NCBI GenBank assembly: GCA_002372015.1
Contig: DFIA01000045.1
Span: 1-31,476, forward strand
Reading direction: 5' to 3'
DNA length: 31,476 nucleotides
DNA from: Bacteroidales bacterium UBA3709
Lineage (GTDB): Bacteria; Bacteroidota; Bacteroidia; Bacteroidales; UBA932
Below, one piece after another: positions 10,101-17,696 of the stretch. Each line of letters starts with the position of its first letter. The stretch's first letter is position 1. Position numbers and translations under genes: made by a program. The notes beneath the pieces are model-generated. The model had not been told where the DNA came from and did no database searches. It saw nothing but the letters and a program-made list of their open reading frames with translations.

Positions 10101-10538
10101 TAATTCCTTGTTCTCCCCAAGTTTGGAATACATGGCTTCCACTGCCGCCTCTACGGCGCCCTCTGCGTCTAATGTGGTTTCAAAGGCTCCCTGCCTGCCC
10201 AATTCAAGGGCAAAAGATCTCAGTATGGTTTGGAAAAAACTATCTATAGTGCTTACTCTGAACATTGTATAATCGTGAACAATACTCTTGAGTATCTTAC
10301 GAGCGGCAGCTTTTTCTGTCTCAGAAGAAGAATGTTGCGAATAGTTCCACAGCCTGTCTATTATTCTCGTCTTCATCTCAAAGGTAGCCTTGTTGGTAAA
10401 GGTTACCGCCAAGATACGTCTGTACGCATACGGGTCTTTCTCAAAATCGTTTAAAAGGTATCTTGAGAATTTTTCAGATAAGGTGTATGTTTTGCCGCTA
10501 CCGGCAGATGCTTCAAAAACTGACAATTTCTTACCCAT
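7191..10538 (-). CDS. addA: AddA-type UvrD/RecB-like helicase-nuclease
   Basis: I start this at the ATG at 10538 (1115 residues), which puts the Walker A motif ASAGSGKT at residues 10-17 as usual in AddA/RecB proteins. An AGGAGG lies 10 bases upstream, and the longer frame would need a TTG inside addB. Superfamily 1 motifs follow in order: LLDEFQDTSD (motif II, about 386), GDVKQSIYRWRGGD (III, about 418), NYRS (IV), MTMHKAKGLDFK (V, about 742) and AYVSFTRPKERLY (VI, about 820). The C-terminus holds a RecB-type PD-(D/E)XK nuclease with RPDR, VVDYKFGK (about 1050) and KQVEKYR. With AddB it should resect double-strand DNA ends for RecA loading. The length is normal for the Bacteroidota form. The ATG comes 4 bases after the addB stop. 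Confidence 0.85.
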   Translation of the reverse strand: MGKKLSVFEASAGSGKTYTLSEKFSRYLLNDFEKDPYAYRRILAVTFTNKATFEMKTRIIDRLWNYSQHSSSETEKAAARKILKSIVHDYTMFRVSTIDSFFQTILRSFALELGRQGAFETTLDAEGAVEAAVEAMYSKLGENKELLSLMKDISLSRIDDNKSWNWRKEVLKISKEVINQEYWKLWTASGESGVSLAKAIQNLYKEESTLQRVFVAEVIAIDKQIQREYAQLSFDKEEFKRSGRGESALYKLLTGRLGYVDAVNSKILEPCPDVIVECNLGSLEKYFKKSTPPHLVKQIRELVTDRVRSIVNLYSKYYSEYITLQLLKINMKETSLLDFVAKELYEYLNNEQLTLLSDAPQILSDLINGSDTPFVYEKVGGAINHYLLDEFQDTSDIQWQNFRPLLHDGISRGFESLLVGDVKQSIYRWRGGDWGLFKNELPKQFSEDYNRHILDTNYRSLSNIVKFNNSLFASVQHGDVLRAGVMVASVQEYLREKLEEAPEADSMVEEIEMIYRNAGQKVRPEYVAASQKGLVNVVCCNKVKNTVNKYIIKPKQFILADMVKKIKNLVTGPRPLYNYGDIAVLASTNKDTGYVADYLIRNGINIVSGESLRVDSCTLISLVIEILKKIENPSSKGFEAVARISSSKLQNLNLLEPADEEGKNFLKALLSGNTLYEICREIIRVFFPKVEGSDLAFVKAFLDRVLEYTSANGTEISGFLRWWDQNADNFYIPEPTAGQAVRIMTMHKAKGLDFKVLFIPFLRDDMISLKDSKWFAMPGSLLGYSGPVLLPLKDAKMKDSLWAEAFRKELQENCIDSLNLAYVSFTRPKERLYIYTVYKHKGSIGAALSNFCENNSKGAAAIFTKEEKTLTAFDASLKDCGFEVDTTKQPFEYSEYVFGNVNEESYSALNPSVTESMYAIMDVELDGKNNEFASKSSKANLRTVYDKDDNIRRGILYHKLFSYIGVPSKDGVEHEVDCAVQQFLKENPNSILGSDCAEIAAQVISYIREVEAFGWFLPDKTIKNESTIISGAEEYRPDRVIVSESGSKREAIVVDYKFGKYNSGSKQHAYYNKQVEKYRNLLLEMGYSDVKGYLWYVLEHTVVDVSENKAFEVYP

Positions 10539-10542
10539 ACTA

Positions 10543-13500
10543 CTAAGACCTCCTGCAATATTTATCAAAGTCGCAATGCTCGCACACGGCTGTATTTTTG
10601 CACACAGAAAAAACTGCCGGGGTATTTTCTGATGCCTTAGCCCTCAATTCTTCTGTAAGCTGTCTGAGCCTTTCATCAAACTTCTGCAAAAACTCAGACG
10701 ATATACCTATGCTAACCGGGCCGCACTTATCTATAATTCTCAACTGATAAATAGCAAGTTCCATATTGCCAGTGTAGTTAAGCTTTTGGCTAAGCAGAAG
10801 GGCATAGAACAACAGCTGAAATAGTATTTCGTAATAACGTTCTCTTTTTTCTCCTGAGAAGATGGCGTTTAAAATTTCCTCCGACTCTGCATCTGGCAAT
10901 AGCTTATAAGGAAAAAACGGAATACTATTTCTCAAATTAAAGCCCATAGTTCTCAGTTTTTCAAGCATATTAGATTGAGAGACATCTAAAAAGACTCCTG
11001 TTTTATAATCGCACACTCTCAGAAGATTACCCTCTTTTTCATAGCGGTCTAAAGTTGCAGACATATAGCATGAATGTAACTCCCTGCCTATAAAATATTC
11101 ATTGGCTACCAAAGTAAATGGCTCTGTTTCGGCCCTTTGGCAATCTACGGCCAAGGTCTGCCTGATATATTTTTTTACAGACTCTTTTATTATCAGATTT
11201 TCTCCTTCTATAGTGGATATATGCATAACATCCTCAAAGGCAAGTTGTATAAGATTGTCTATGTAAGCCTCATCCTTAGCTTTCTCTCGGATTCTGTCTG
11301 CCATATCTGAATCTATATACAAGCCATGCTGTTCCTTGGTTTTGAAAGAATCATAGAGCATCTGCATACACTTATGATATATGTCGCCATAAGTATTGGC
11401 CTCTACTGTGTCTGACAACTCGGCTTCGTCTGCCAAACCCAGTATTTTTGACAAGAAAAATTTCCGCTGGCAAGTGATATAAAGATTTAGAGATGTTGGA
11501 GACAAATACCTTCTGTGCTGCGGTGGAGTATAATCAGAAAAGAATCTTCTGAAACGCTTTATGTCGGTACTGTTTAGAACAATATCATCTTCGTAAACTT
11601 TAGTAGAAGAAGGCAACGGGAATCTGTACTGTTTTTTGCAGAGTTCCACGCCAAAATCATAAACAAGCTGCTTCACAAACCTGCTCTCTTCCTTAGTCCT
11701 GCTACTGTCGGTAGCAGTAGTATCGTAAATCATATAGACTTCCTGTGCCCGCTGTATCAAACGATAAAAATTATACGCCGAGATACTGTCGTTATCCTCG
11801 TATGTGGGCAGGGCAAAGCTCTTGCGTAAAAAATAAGGTATGCTACTTGTCTGCACTCCATTGGCAGGATATATGCCTTCATTAAAAGACAGTATTATAA
11901 TGCGTTCAAAATCGAGTGCTCTTGTTTCCAAAGGTCCCATTATCTGTACTCCTTGCAATGGTTCTCCTCTGAAAGATACCATAGCCGATTTCAAATACGA
12001 CCTCAAAATGGAGTATATGGTTCTGAATCTGGAAAACTTCATATTATAGCTATACAAGCCATCTAAAATATCGTGATACACATTAAGAAAACTTCTTTCT
12101 CTCGATGGCAAATAGCTTGCTATATATTCTATAATGTTTCGTTGATAAGTTACTATGGCCTTCAAAAGTTCTGACGAGTTTGCAGACTGCTCTTCTGACG
12201 GAAACATATTCTTTGTTGGTATGAGCAGCTGCAACAGTTTTCGGACACTATCTTCCTCTACTCCCAAAGGTTTATCTCCGGCAAGAGTATTGCTGTCTAT
12301 ATATATCATATTGGCTTCCATAATATAAGCAGAAGCCGCAGAAACCTGCTCACTATTAAGCATTTGAACATAAGAATGATTTAGGATGCTCCTAAGTATA
12401 TTCCCACTCAAATATATTTTATTCTCTTTGCGTACAGATGCCCTTATATGCAGATTCATCAGAGAAATAATAAAAGAAGAGGCTGCGGTTGCCCGCAATG
12501 GATAACCCATCGTAACATTTATAGGCATATCTTCTATAAGCCCTAAAAGAGGCAGTAAAAGCGTTTCGTCTGAAACCACAACTGCCGTATCTATAGGCTC
12601 TGTATCGGTAGCCATAATTTCTTTTAGAATGGAAGCTGCCAACATAGCCTGTTCTGTATAGCCTCCTGCCGGTATCAAGCTGAATTTACATTTACCGCTT
12701 TTTAGTCCTCCGTTTTTATCGGCTATGGGACGTGAACACTTGAACTCGGTTACACACTCCGAAATAAGAAGGGAGGCTCTGTTATGTGAAGCTTTTAGCA
12801 TATCGGAATAGAAATCCCAATAAAACAATCCAAAGCCGTCCTTATCAGAGAAATAACGCATTAAAACTTTTTCACATTCTGTTGGTGCTGAAAAACCTAT
12901 GAATGCCACCTGCTTTAAAGCCGCTAATTTCTCTTTAACAGTGGCGCACTCTTCCTGAGTTCTCCTGCCTAAGATAGATTCTGCCACAAAGCGTGCCTGC
13001 ATTGCCGGATATGCCTTACCTTCTTCTTGCAGTCGCTCGTGAAAAGACGTATACACCGGTAGCATCATATTCCATAGGTCAAAGTATTTCTTCTTTATAC
13101 CTCTGCCTGTTAGATTTTTATGCAATCCCATCAGCTTAGACAAAGCTGCAGTTTGAGTAGAATTCAAGAAAGACCAGTCTTGGTGTATCTGCCCAAGATC
13201 TTTCAGATTTTGAAATATACTCTGGGCCGGAATTATATACTGATCTATAGTGCTGAAATCTGAGAGTATAATTCCTCCCCAAACTATAAAATCATCCAAG
13301 TTTTCAAGACGTGCCTGAGCCTGTTCACCTTCTATCCCCTGCTCAGACAAAATTCTCAACTGCACCTGAGTCCAAACCTCCCACAATTCTAACATAAGCG
13401 GAAGATTGTCTGAAACCTTTAGAGGTGAAAGTTCTGCAAACAATTCACTTATGGTTAGTATGCGCGGAGAAAAGAATGGCTTGCTTCTAAGTTCTCCTAA

Positions 13501-13611
13501 ATGTTTTTTGAAGAATAAAGAGGAGCGTCTGTTTGGAAATATAAAAGTATAGTCTTCCAGATTGTCGTCTTGAAAAACCCCAGCAACATGTCTAAGAAAT
13601 TGATTATCCAT
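10543..13611 (-). CDS. addB: AddB-type PD-(D/E)XK nuclease with Fe-S cluster motif
   Basis: A 1022-residue protein. The N-terminus has TFIFPNRRSSLFFKKHL, the degenerate nucleotide-site region seen in Bacteroidota AddB proteins. The central part resembles an inactive helicase fold. The C-terminal nuclease includes SPTSLNLYITCQRKFF (about 702-718), a His motif (YHKCMQMLY), SATLDRYE and the catalytic VCDYKTG (about 863-869). One Cys near 713 and three at the C-terminus (CEHCDFDKYC) match the four Cys that hold the 4Fe-4S cluster of AddB nucleases. It should pair with AddA for end processing in recombinational repair. It is the first gene of the addBA pair, 76 bases after pgi; I see no strong promoter in that gap, so read-through from the pdxA-pgi genes is possible. 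Confidence 0.85.
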   Translation of the reverse strand: MDNQFLRHVAGVFQDDNLEDYTFIFPNRRSSLFFKKHLGELRSKPFFSPRILTISELFAELSPLKVSDNLPLMLELWEVWTQVQLRILSEQGIEGEQAQARLENLDDFIVWGGIILSDFSTIDQYIIPAQSIFQNLKDLGQIHQDWSFLNSTQTAALSKLMGLHKNLTGRGIKKKYFDLWNMMLPVYTSFHERLQEEGKAYPAMQARFVAESILGRRTQEECATVKEKLAALKQVAFIGFSAPTECEKVLMRYFSDKDGFGLFYWDFYSDMLKASHNRASLLISECVTEFKCSRPIADKNGGLKSGKCKFSLIPAGGYTEQAMLAASILKEIMATDTEPIDTAVVVSDETLLLPLLGLIEDMPINVTMGYPLRATAASSFIISLMNLHIRASVRKENKIYLSGNILRSILNHSYVQMLNSEQVSAASAYIMEANMIYIDSNTLAGDKPLGVEEDSVRKLLQLLIPTKNMFPSEEQSANSSELLKAIVTYQRNIIEYIASYLPSRERSFLNVYHDILDGLYSYNMKFSRFRTIYSILRSYLKSAMVSFRGEPLQGVQIMGPLETRALDFERIIILSFNEGIYPANGVQTSSIPYFLRKSFALPTYEDNDSISAYNFYRLIQRAQEVYMIYDTTATDSSRTKEESRFVKQLVYDFGVELCKKQYRFPLPSSTKVYEDDIVLNSTDIKRFRRFFSDYTPPQHRRYLSPTSLNLYITCQRKFFLSKILGLADEAELSDTVEANTYGDIYHKCMQMLYDSFKTKEQHGLYIDSDMADRIREKAKDEAYIDNLIQLAFEDVMHISTIEGENLIIKESVKKYIRQTLAVDCQRAETEPFTLVANEYFIGRELHSCYMSATLDRYEKEGNLLRVCDYKTGVFLDVSQSNMLEKLRTMGFNLRNSIPFFPYKLLPDAESEEILNAIFSGEKRERYYEILFQLLFYALLLSQKLNYTGNMELAIYQLRIIDKCGPVSIGISSEFLQKFDERLRQLTEELRAKASENTPAVFSVCKNTAVCEHCDFDKYCRRS
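10549..10554 (-). promoter_or_regulatory. Shine-Dalgarno-like AGGAGG deciding the addA start
   Basis: AGGAGG on the minus strand lies inside the end of addB, 10 bases before the addA ATG at 10538. Such strong matches are rare in this window, where most genes lack one. It supports the ATG over the upstream TTG. Confidence 0.5.
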
Positions 13612-13641
13612 AACTCACTGAAATAACTACTCTAACTCCCA

Positions 13642-13670
13642 CTAAGCCTGCATAATTCCTTAGCAGCTTA
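13642..13670. repeat. Imperfect inverted repeat between pgi and addB
   Basis: TAAGCCTGC (13643-13651) and GCAGCTTA (13663-13670) pair with a single bulged base around an 11-base loop. In the minus-strand transcript it would fold after the pgi stop. No T-run follows, so it looks more like a processing or attenuation hairpin than an intrinsic terminator. Confidence 0.3.
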
Positions 13671-13687
13671 CGCCATTTGGTTTTAAA

Positions 13688-14983
13688 TCAATACCCTGGC
13701 CGTCCCAAAAGTCTATACAAATTTGTCTTATATACTTCTACCGCCGGCTGATCAAACGGATTAACTCCCAGCATATACGCAGACACGGCGCAAGAAAACT
13801 CAAAGAAATAAAACAGCTGCCCCATATTCCACTCATCTATCTTTTCCATTTCTATGTATATATTGGGTACTCCACCGCTAACATGCGCATCGCGAGTACC
13901 TTTCTCGGCCATACGGTTAATATCCTCCAAAGAGCGCCCTGCTAAATAATCCAAGCCATCGAGATTATCCGTTGACTTAGGAACGAGCACTTCCACCTCC
14001 TTGCTTCCGGCAAGAACGGCTGTCTCAAACATAATGCGCTCTCCATCTTGTATATACTGGCCAACAGAATGGAGGTCTGTTGTAAAATCTAAAGTAGCAG
14101 GGAACAAACCCTTATGCTCTTTACCTTCGCTTTCGGCAAAAAGCTGCTTCAACCACTCTCCAAGATACTTGAGCTTTGGATGATAGTTGATAAAAACTTC
14201 TATTCGCTTTCCCGAACGATACATCAGGTTTCTCAACGCAGCATACTTTATGGCCGGATTTGAATCATCTTTTTTCAGCAACAGCTCTCTAACTTGCCTT
14301 GCACCTCCCAACAAAGCCTCTATATCAAACCCTGCCACAGCTATAGGCAAAAGACCTACTGATGTAAATATGGAGTAGCGGCCTCCTACATCTGAAGGTA
14401 TTGGAAAAGAATCGTAGCCGTACTGATCGCATATAGCTCTGAGTGCACCGTTTTTCTGATCTGTAACCGCCACTATCCTACGCCGCGTATCTTCTATTCC
14501 AAACCGCTCTATCATATTCATCCTCAAAATTCTAAAGGCAAGGGCAGGTTCTATTGTTGTACCAGATTTGGATATTACTATTATGCCGTAAGATTTTTTC
14601 TTTAGGTAGCCCAAAAGATCTGCCATGTAATCTTCTGATATCGAATATCCTGCAAAAACTATATGAGGTGAATGTCTTTCTCCGGCAGATGCAAAGCTAT
14701 GCGAACATGCCTCCAAGGCACACTTGGCGCCAAGAAAAGAACCGCCGATGCCTATCACAACAACTACGTCCATAGTGCCAAGCCATCTGTCTGCCACCTG
14801 CTTACAATCTGCAATAAGATTGTGTGGGATGTTTACCGGAAGATCCAACCAGCCTGTCATATTACCGCCATTTCCCTTTCTGGAGAGTAAAACATCGTAT
14901 GCTTCTTTGGCCTGTTCTAATGCTTCGTTATACGCCTCTTTATCTACAAAAGGTTCTATCTGTTCTGTATATAGTTCTAACAT
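13688..14983 (-). CDS. pgi: Glucose-6-phosphate isomerase
   Basis: A 431-residue enzyme interconverting glucose 6-phosphate and fructose 6-phosphate in the cytoplasm (glycolysis and gluconeogenesis). The family signatures are present: VVVIGIGGSFLGAKCALEA near residue 75, the sugar-phosphate loop IIVISKSGTTIEPALAFR, GGRYSIFTSVGLLPIAVAGF, and the active-site region with LHSVGQYIQDG. The length suits the shorter bacterial form rather than the 550-residue enterobacterial form. It lies 12 bases after gpsA on the same strand, so both are probably co-transcribed. No unusual residue stands out. Confidence 0.95.
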   Translation of the reverse strand: MLELYTEQIEPFVDKEAYNEALEQAKEAYDVLLSRKGNGGNMTGWLDLPVNIPHNLIADCKQVADRWLGTMDVVVVIGIGGSFLGAKCALEACSHSFASAGERHSPHIVFAGYSISEDYMADLLGYLKKKSYGIIVISKSGTTIEPALAFRILRMNMIERFGIEDTRRRIVAVTDQKNGALRAICDQYGYDSFPIPSDVGGRYSIFTSVGLLPIAVAGFDIEALLGGARQVRELLLKKDDSNPAIKYAALRNLMYRSGKRIEVFINYHPKLKYLGEWLKQLFAESEGKEHKGLFPATLDFTTDLHSVGQYIQDGERIMFETAVLAGSKEVEVLVPKSTDNLDGLDYLAGRSLEDINRMAEKGTRDAHVSGGVPNIYIEMEKIDEWNMGQLFYFFEFSCAVSAYMLGVNPFDQPAVEVYKTNLYRLLGRPGY

Positions 14984-14995
14984 GTTACAGTTATT

Positions 14996-16003
14996 TTAAT
15001 ATAATTTTTCACTCAGCCTCTTGATAACGTATGCAGGATATTTTTCTTCATACAGAATTTCATAGACGGCCTCCGCTATAGGCATATCTACCCTAAATTT
15101 TTGGTTTATACGGCTTATTGCGGCTGTAGCATAATAACCCTCAGCTACCATATTCATCTCTATTTGTGCACTTTTCACCGAATACCCCTTACCTATCATA
15201 CTGCCGAATGTACGGTTTCTGCTAAACTGGCTATAACCAGTTACCAACAAATCTCCAAGGTATGGAGATGTAATTATTTTACGCTTTTTATCCGGATGAG
15301 ATGCTTCTAAGAAATCGCTCATTTCGCGGAAAGAGCTGGTCATCAGCACAGAAGCAAAGTTATCGCCATACCCCAAGCCATGTGCAATACCCACGGCTAT
15401 AGCATATATATTTTTTAGGGCAGCTGCATATTCCACTCCGTATATATCGGTACCTGGCATGGTTCTCACATAGCTACACTCAAAAAAATCGCATAAAGTT
15501 TTAGCGGTAGAAATGTGTTTGCTGGTAAACGTAAGGTAAGAAAGTCTTTCCATTCCAACCTCTTCGGCATGACAAGGCCCGCTTACAACCCCTATCCTAT
15601 CAAACGGAATATTATGAGTCTGATGAAAGTACTCCGCTATTGTACAATCTCCCACAAAGCCCTTGATGGCAGATATAATAAATTTATTGTCCAACGGCAC
15701 CGAGAGTTTTTCCATTACTCCCAGAAAATATGCACTTGGAATACAAAACACAAGCACATCTGCCCAAGATATAACCTCGTTTATATCGGTGGACATCATC
15801 AATCTCTCCGGCTCCAGAATAACAGAACTCAAATACACTTTATTACGGTGATTTTTCATCACTCTGTCTATATTTTTCTGATCTCTTATAAACCATGCTA
15901 TTTTTTCCTGATGGTTCATAAGAAGCTTTACAAGAGCAGTGGCCCAACTACCGCTGCCTATCATAGCGAACTTCAGATTTTTCTTTTCCAATATAGTTTC
16001 CAT
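14996..16003 (-). CDS. gpsA: Glycerol-3-phosphate dehydrogenase [NAD(P)+]
   Basis: A 335-residue cytoplasmic enzyme that reduces dihydroxyacetone phosphate to sn-glycerol 3-phosphate for phospholipid synthesis. The NAD(P)-binding motif is AMIGSGSWATALVKLL (GxGxxA at residues 16-21). VVSGPCHAEEVG, GVEYAAALKNIYAIAVGIAH with the catalytic-region Lys, and the C-terminal EMNMVAEGYYATAAI agree with GpsA. It starts 25 bases after rnhA and ends 12 bases before pgi, within a tightly packed minus-strand gene set. Confidence 0.94.
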   Translation of the reverse strand: METILEKKNLKFAMIGSGSWATALVKLLMNHQEKIAWFIRDQKNIDRVMKNHRNKVYLSSVILEPERLMMSTDINEVISWADVLVFCIPSAYFLGVMEKLSVPLDNKFIISAIKGFVGDCTIAEYFHQTHNIPFDRIGVVSGPCHAEEVGMERLSYLTFTSKHISTAKTLCDFFECSYVRTMPGTDIYGVEYAAALKNIYAIAVGIAHGLGYGDNFASVLMTSSFREMSDFLEASHPDKKRKIITSPYLGDLLVTGYSQFSRNRTFGSMIGKGYSVKSAQIEMNMVAEGYYATAAISRINQKFRVDMPIAEAVYEILYEEKYPAYVIKRLSEKLY

Positions 16004-16028
16004 AGTAATAGGTGTTATTTACAGATTA

Positions 16029-16490
16029 TCAGCCTGCCGGAGTAAAAGCTGTTGCCTGCGCAAAAGCCAACTGATCGCATCTTTCGTTTTCGGGATGCCC
16101 TGCATGCCCTTTAAGCCAGTGAAAATGTAGCGTAAAGTTCTCTGCCAATTCAGCAAATTCCCGCCACAATTCTTCGTTTTTTTTCTTCTTGTTATTCTTG
16201 TCTTTAAAATCGTTTGCCAGCCAAGCTCTCAGCCAGCCTTCTTCTATCGCCTTTACAACATACTCGGAATCTGACCAAATATGCACAACGGCATTTTTCC
16301 ATTTTATAGCTTTAAGCCCTTCTATTACTGCCATTAGCTCCATTCGGTTATTTGTTGTAAGAGCCTCACCTCCACTTAGTTCTTTGCGCAGGCTACCACA
16401 TACCAGAATAGCGCCCCACCCTCCAGGCCCGGGATTCTGCCGGCAAGAACCATCTGTGTAAAGATATATTGGGGGGCGCAAAGTTTCCAT
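16029..16490 (-). CDS. rnhA: Ribonuclease HI
   Basis: A 153-residue enzyme that cleaves the RNA strand of RNA-DNA hybrids. The four catalytic acids are visible: D13 (YTDGSC), E51 (NRMELMAVI), D74 (WSDSEYVV) and D139 (ENERCDQLA), plus the active-site His in WLKGHAGHPENERCD. The basic segment FKDKNNKKKKNEELW corresponds to the handle region that binds the hybrid; its codons include a run of eight A (16177-16184). The start follows the pdxA stop by one base. The product belongs to the bacterial type 1 class with no extra N-terminal hybrid-binding domain. Confidence 0.95.
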   Translation of the reverse strand: METLRPPIYLYTDGSCRQNPGPGGWGAILVCGSLRKELSGGEALTTNNRMELMAVIEGLKAIKWKNAVVHIWSDSEYVVKAIEEGWLRAWLANDFKDKNNKKKKNEELWREFAELAENFTLHFHWLKGHAGHPENERCDQLAFAQATAFTPAG

Positions 16491-16491
16491 A

Positions 16492-17589
16492 CTATTCTTC
16501 TGCTATATCAAAATCAGCTGTCTTTTTACTGCCTCCTTCTTCTTGTCCTACTATCTGAGCTACAATAGGGTTAGCATGTATCTGCCTGAATTGTTCTCTG
16601 CTGCGATAAATATCTATTGCCAAGTATATTGCAGAAAGCATGGAGCGAGGATTGGCCTTATTCTGACCTGCTATGTCAAAGGCTGTTCCATGGTCTGGCG
16701 ATGTTCTTACTATCGGCAAGCCTGCCGTATAGTTTACTCCGGTATCAAAAGACAAGGTCTTAAAAGGTATCAGCCCCTGATCGTGATACATAGTGAGAAC
16801 CGCATCGTATTTGTTCTGTAGGGTTGCAGCAAAAAAGCCATCTGGCGGAAATGGGCCAAAAGCATCTATTCCCAGAGCATTAGCCTCTCTGATGGCCGGT
16901 ATGATTATATTCTGTTCTTCTTCTCCCAGCAGGCCGCGATCTCCGGCATGAGGATTCAGGCCAAGCACAGCTATTTTAGGCCTTTCTATGTAGAAGTCTT
17001 GCTTTAAAGAATCGTTCATCAGCTTTAGCTTGCTCATTATAACCTCTTTATTTATTAAAGACGATACTTCTTTAAGAGGTACATGCATTGTTACCACGCC
17101 CACTCTGAGAGACTCGGAACACATAAACATCAACCCATCTTCTGCCCCAAATGTTTCTATCAGATAACCCGTGTGTCCTGCATATTTAAAATGTTCCAAA
17201 GTAACTCCTTTCTTGCTGAACGGTGCAGTAACTATTACATCTATATAACCGGCCTTGGCCTCTTCCACTGCCATTTCCAAAGATGCAATGGCGGCTTTGG
17301 CGCTTTCGTGAGTGAGTTTCCCTGGTTCTATGAGTAAATCGTCGCCCACGCAATTAACTATATTTACTCTCTTAGGATGAGCATCTTTTGCAGAGGAAAT
17401 AAGATTAGTGTTTATGTTTTCCGTATCTGGTATTTGCTTACGATAGAATCCGAAAGCCTTGGAAGAACCATAAACTACCGGGGTAAACATATCCAGTACA
17501 CTGGCATTAGACAGAGCCTTTATAATTACCTCATAGCCTATGCCGTTGCTATCTCCCTGAGTAATTCCTATAACGAGTTTCTGTTTCAT
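16492..17589 (-). CDS. pdxA: 4-hydroxythreonine-4-phosphate dehydrogenase
   Basis: The ATG at 17589 (365 residues) is preferred to a GTG two codons upstream. PdxA oxidises 4-phosphohydroxy-L-threonine in the DXP-dependent pathway of vitamin B6 synthesis. Recognisable blocks are VIGITQGDSNGIGYE at the N-terminus, the substrate and metal region YAGHTGYL, LGLNPHAGDRGLLGEEE, MYHDQGLIPFKTL, and GLPIVRTSPDHGTAFDIAG, with the metal-binding His residues retained. It is the first gene of the pdxA-rnhA-gpsA-pgi set and diverges from recG across 107 bases. I could not find a full -7 match for it in that spacer. Confidence 0.94.
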   Translation of the reverse strand: MKQKLVIGITQGDSNGIGYEVIIKALSNASVLDMFTPVVYGSSKAFGFYRKQIPDTENINTNLISSAKDAHPKRVNIVNCVGDDLLIEPGKLTHESAKAAIASLEMAVEEAKAGYIDVIVTAPFSKKGVTLEHFKYAGHTGYLIETFGAEDGLMFMCSESLRVGVVTMHVPLKEVSSLINKEVIMSKLKLMNDSLKQDFYIERPKIAVLGLNPHAGDRGLLGEEEQNIIIPAIREANALGIDAFGPFPPDGFFAATLQNKYDAVLTMYHDQGLIPFKTLSFDTGVNYTAGLPIVRTSPDHGTAFDIAGQNKANPRSMLSAIYLAIDIYRSREQFRQIHANPIVAQIVGQEEGGSKKTADFDIAEE

Positions 17590-17663
17590 AATCACATCAA
17601 AAATGGTACTAAAAACTTAAAGTTGCAATTTACAAAAAATCTCCAACACTATCTCTATTTCAC

Positions 17664-17671
17664 TATATTTG
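17664..17671 (+). promoter_or_regulatory. -7 box of the recG promoter
   Basis: TATATTTG matches TAnnTTTG exactly and lies 25 bases before the recG ATG, predicting a leader of about 20 bases. No clear -33 TTTG lies at the expected distance. Confidence 0.55.
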
Positions 17672-17696
17672 CATTGCATACAGCAGTAGAGAATAT

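Noticed and set aside
10539..10568. TTG start for addA inside addB
   Set aside because: The ATG at 10538 has an AGGAGG 10 bases upstream and puts Walker A at the usual distance from the N-terminus.
15515..16045. 176-codon plus-strand open frame opposite gpsA
   Set aside because: It is antisense to a clearly identified gene, has an unusual composition (many His, Tyr and Cys) and no family resemblance.
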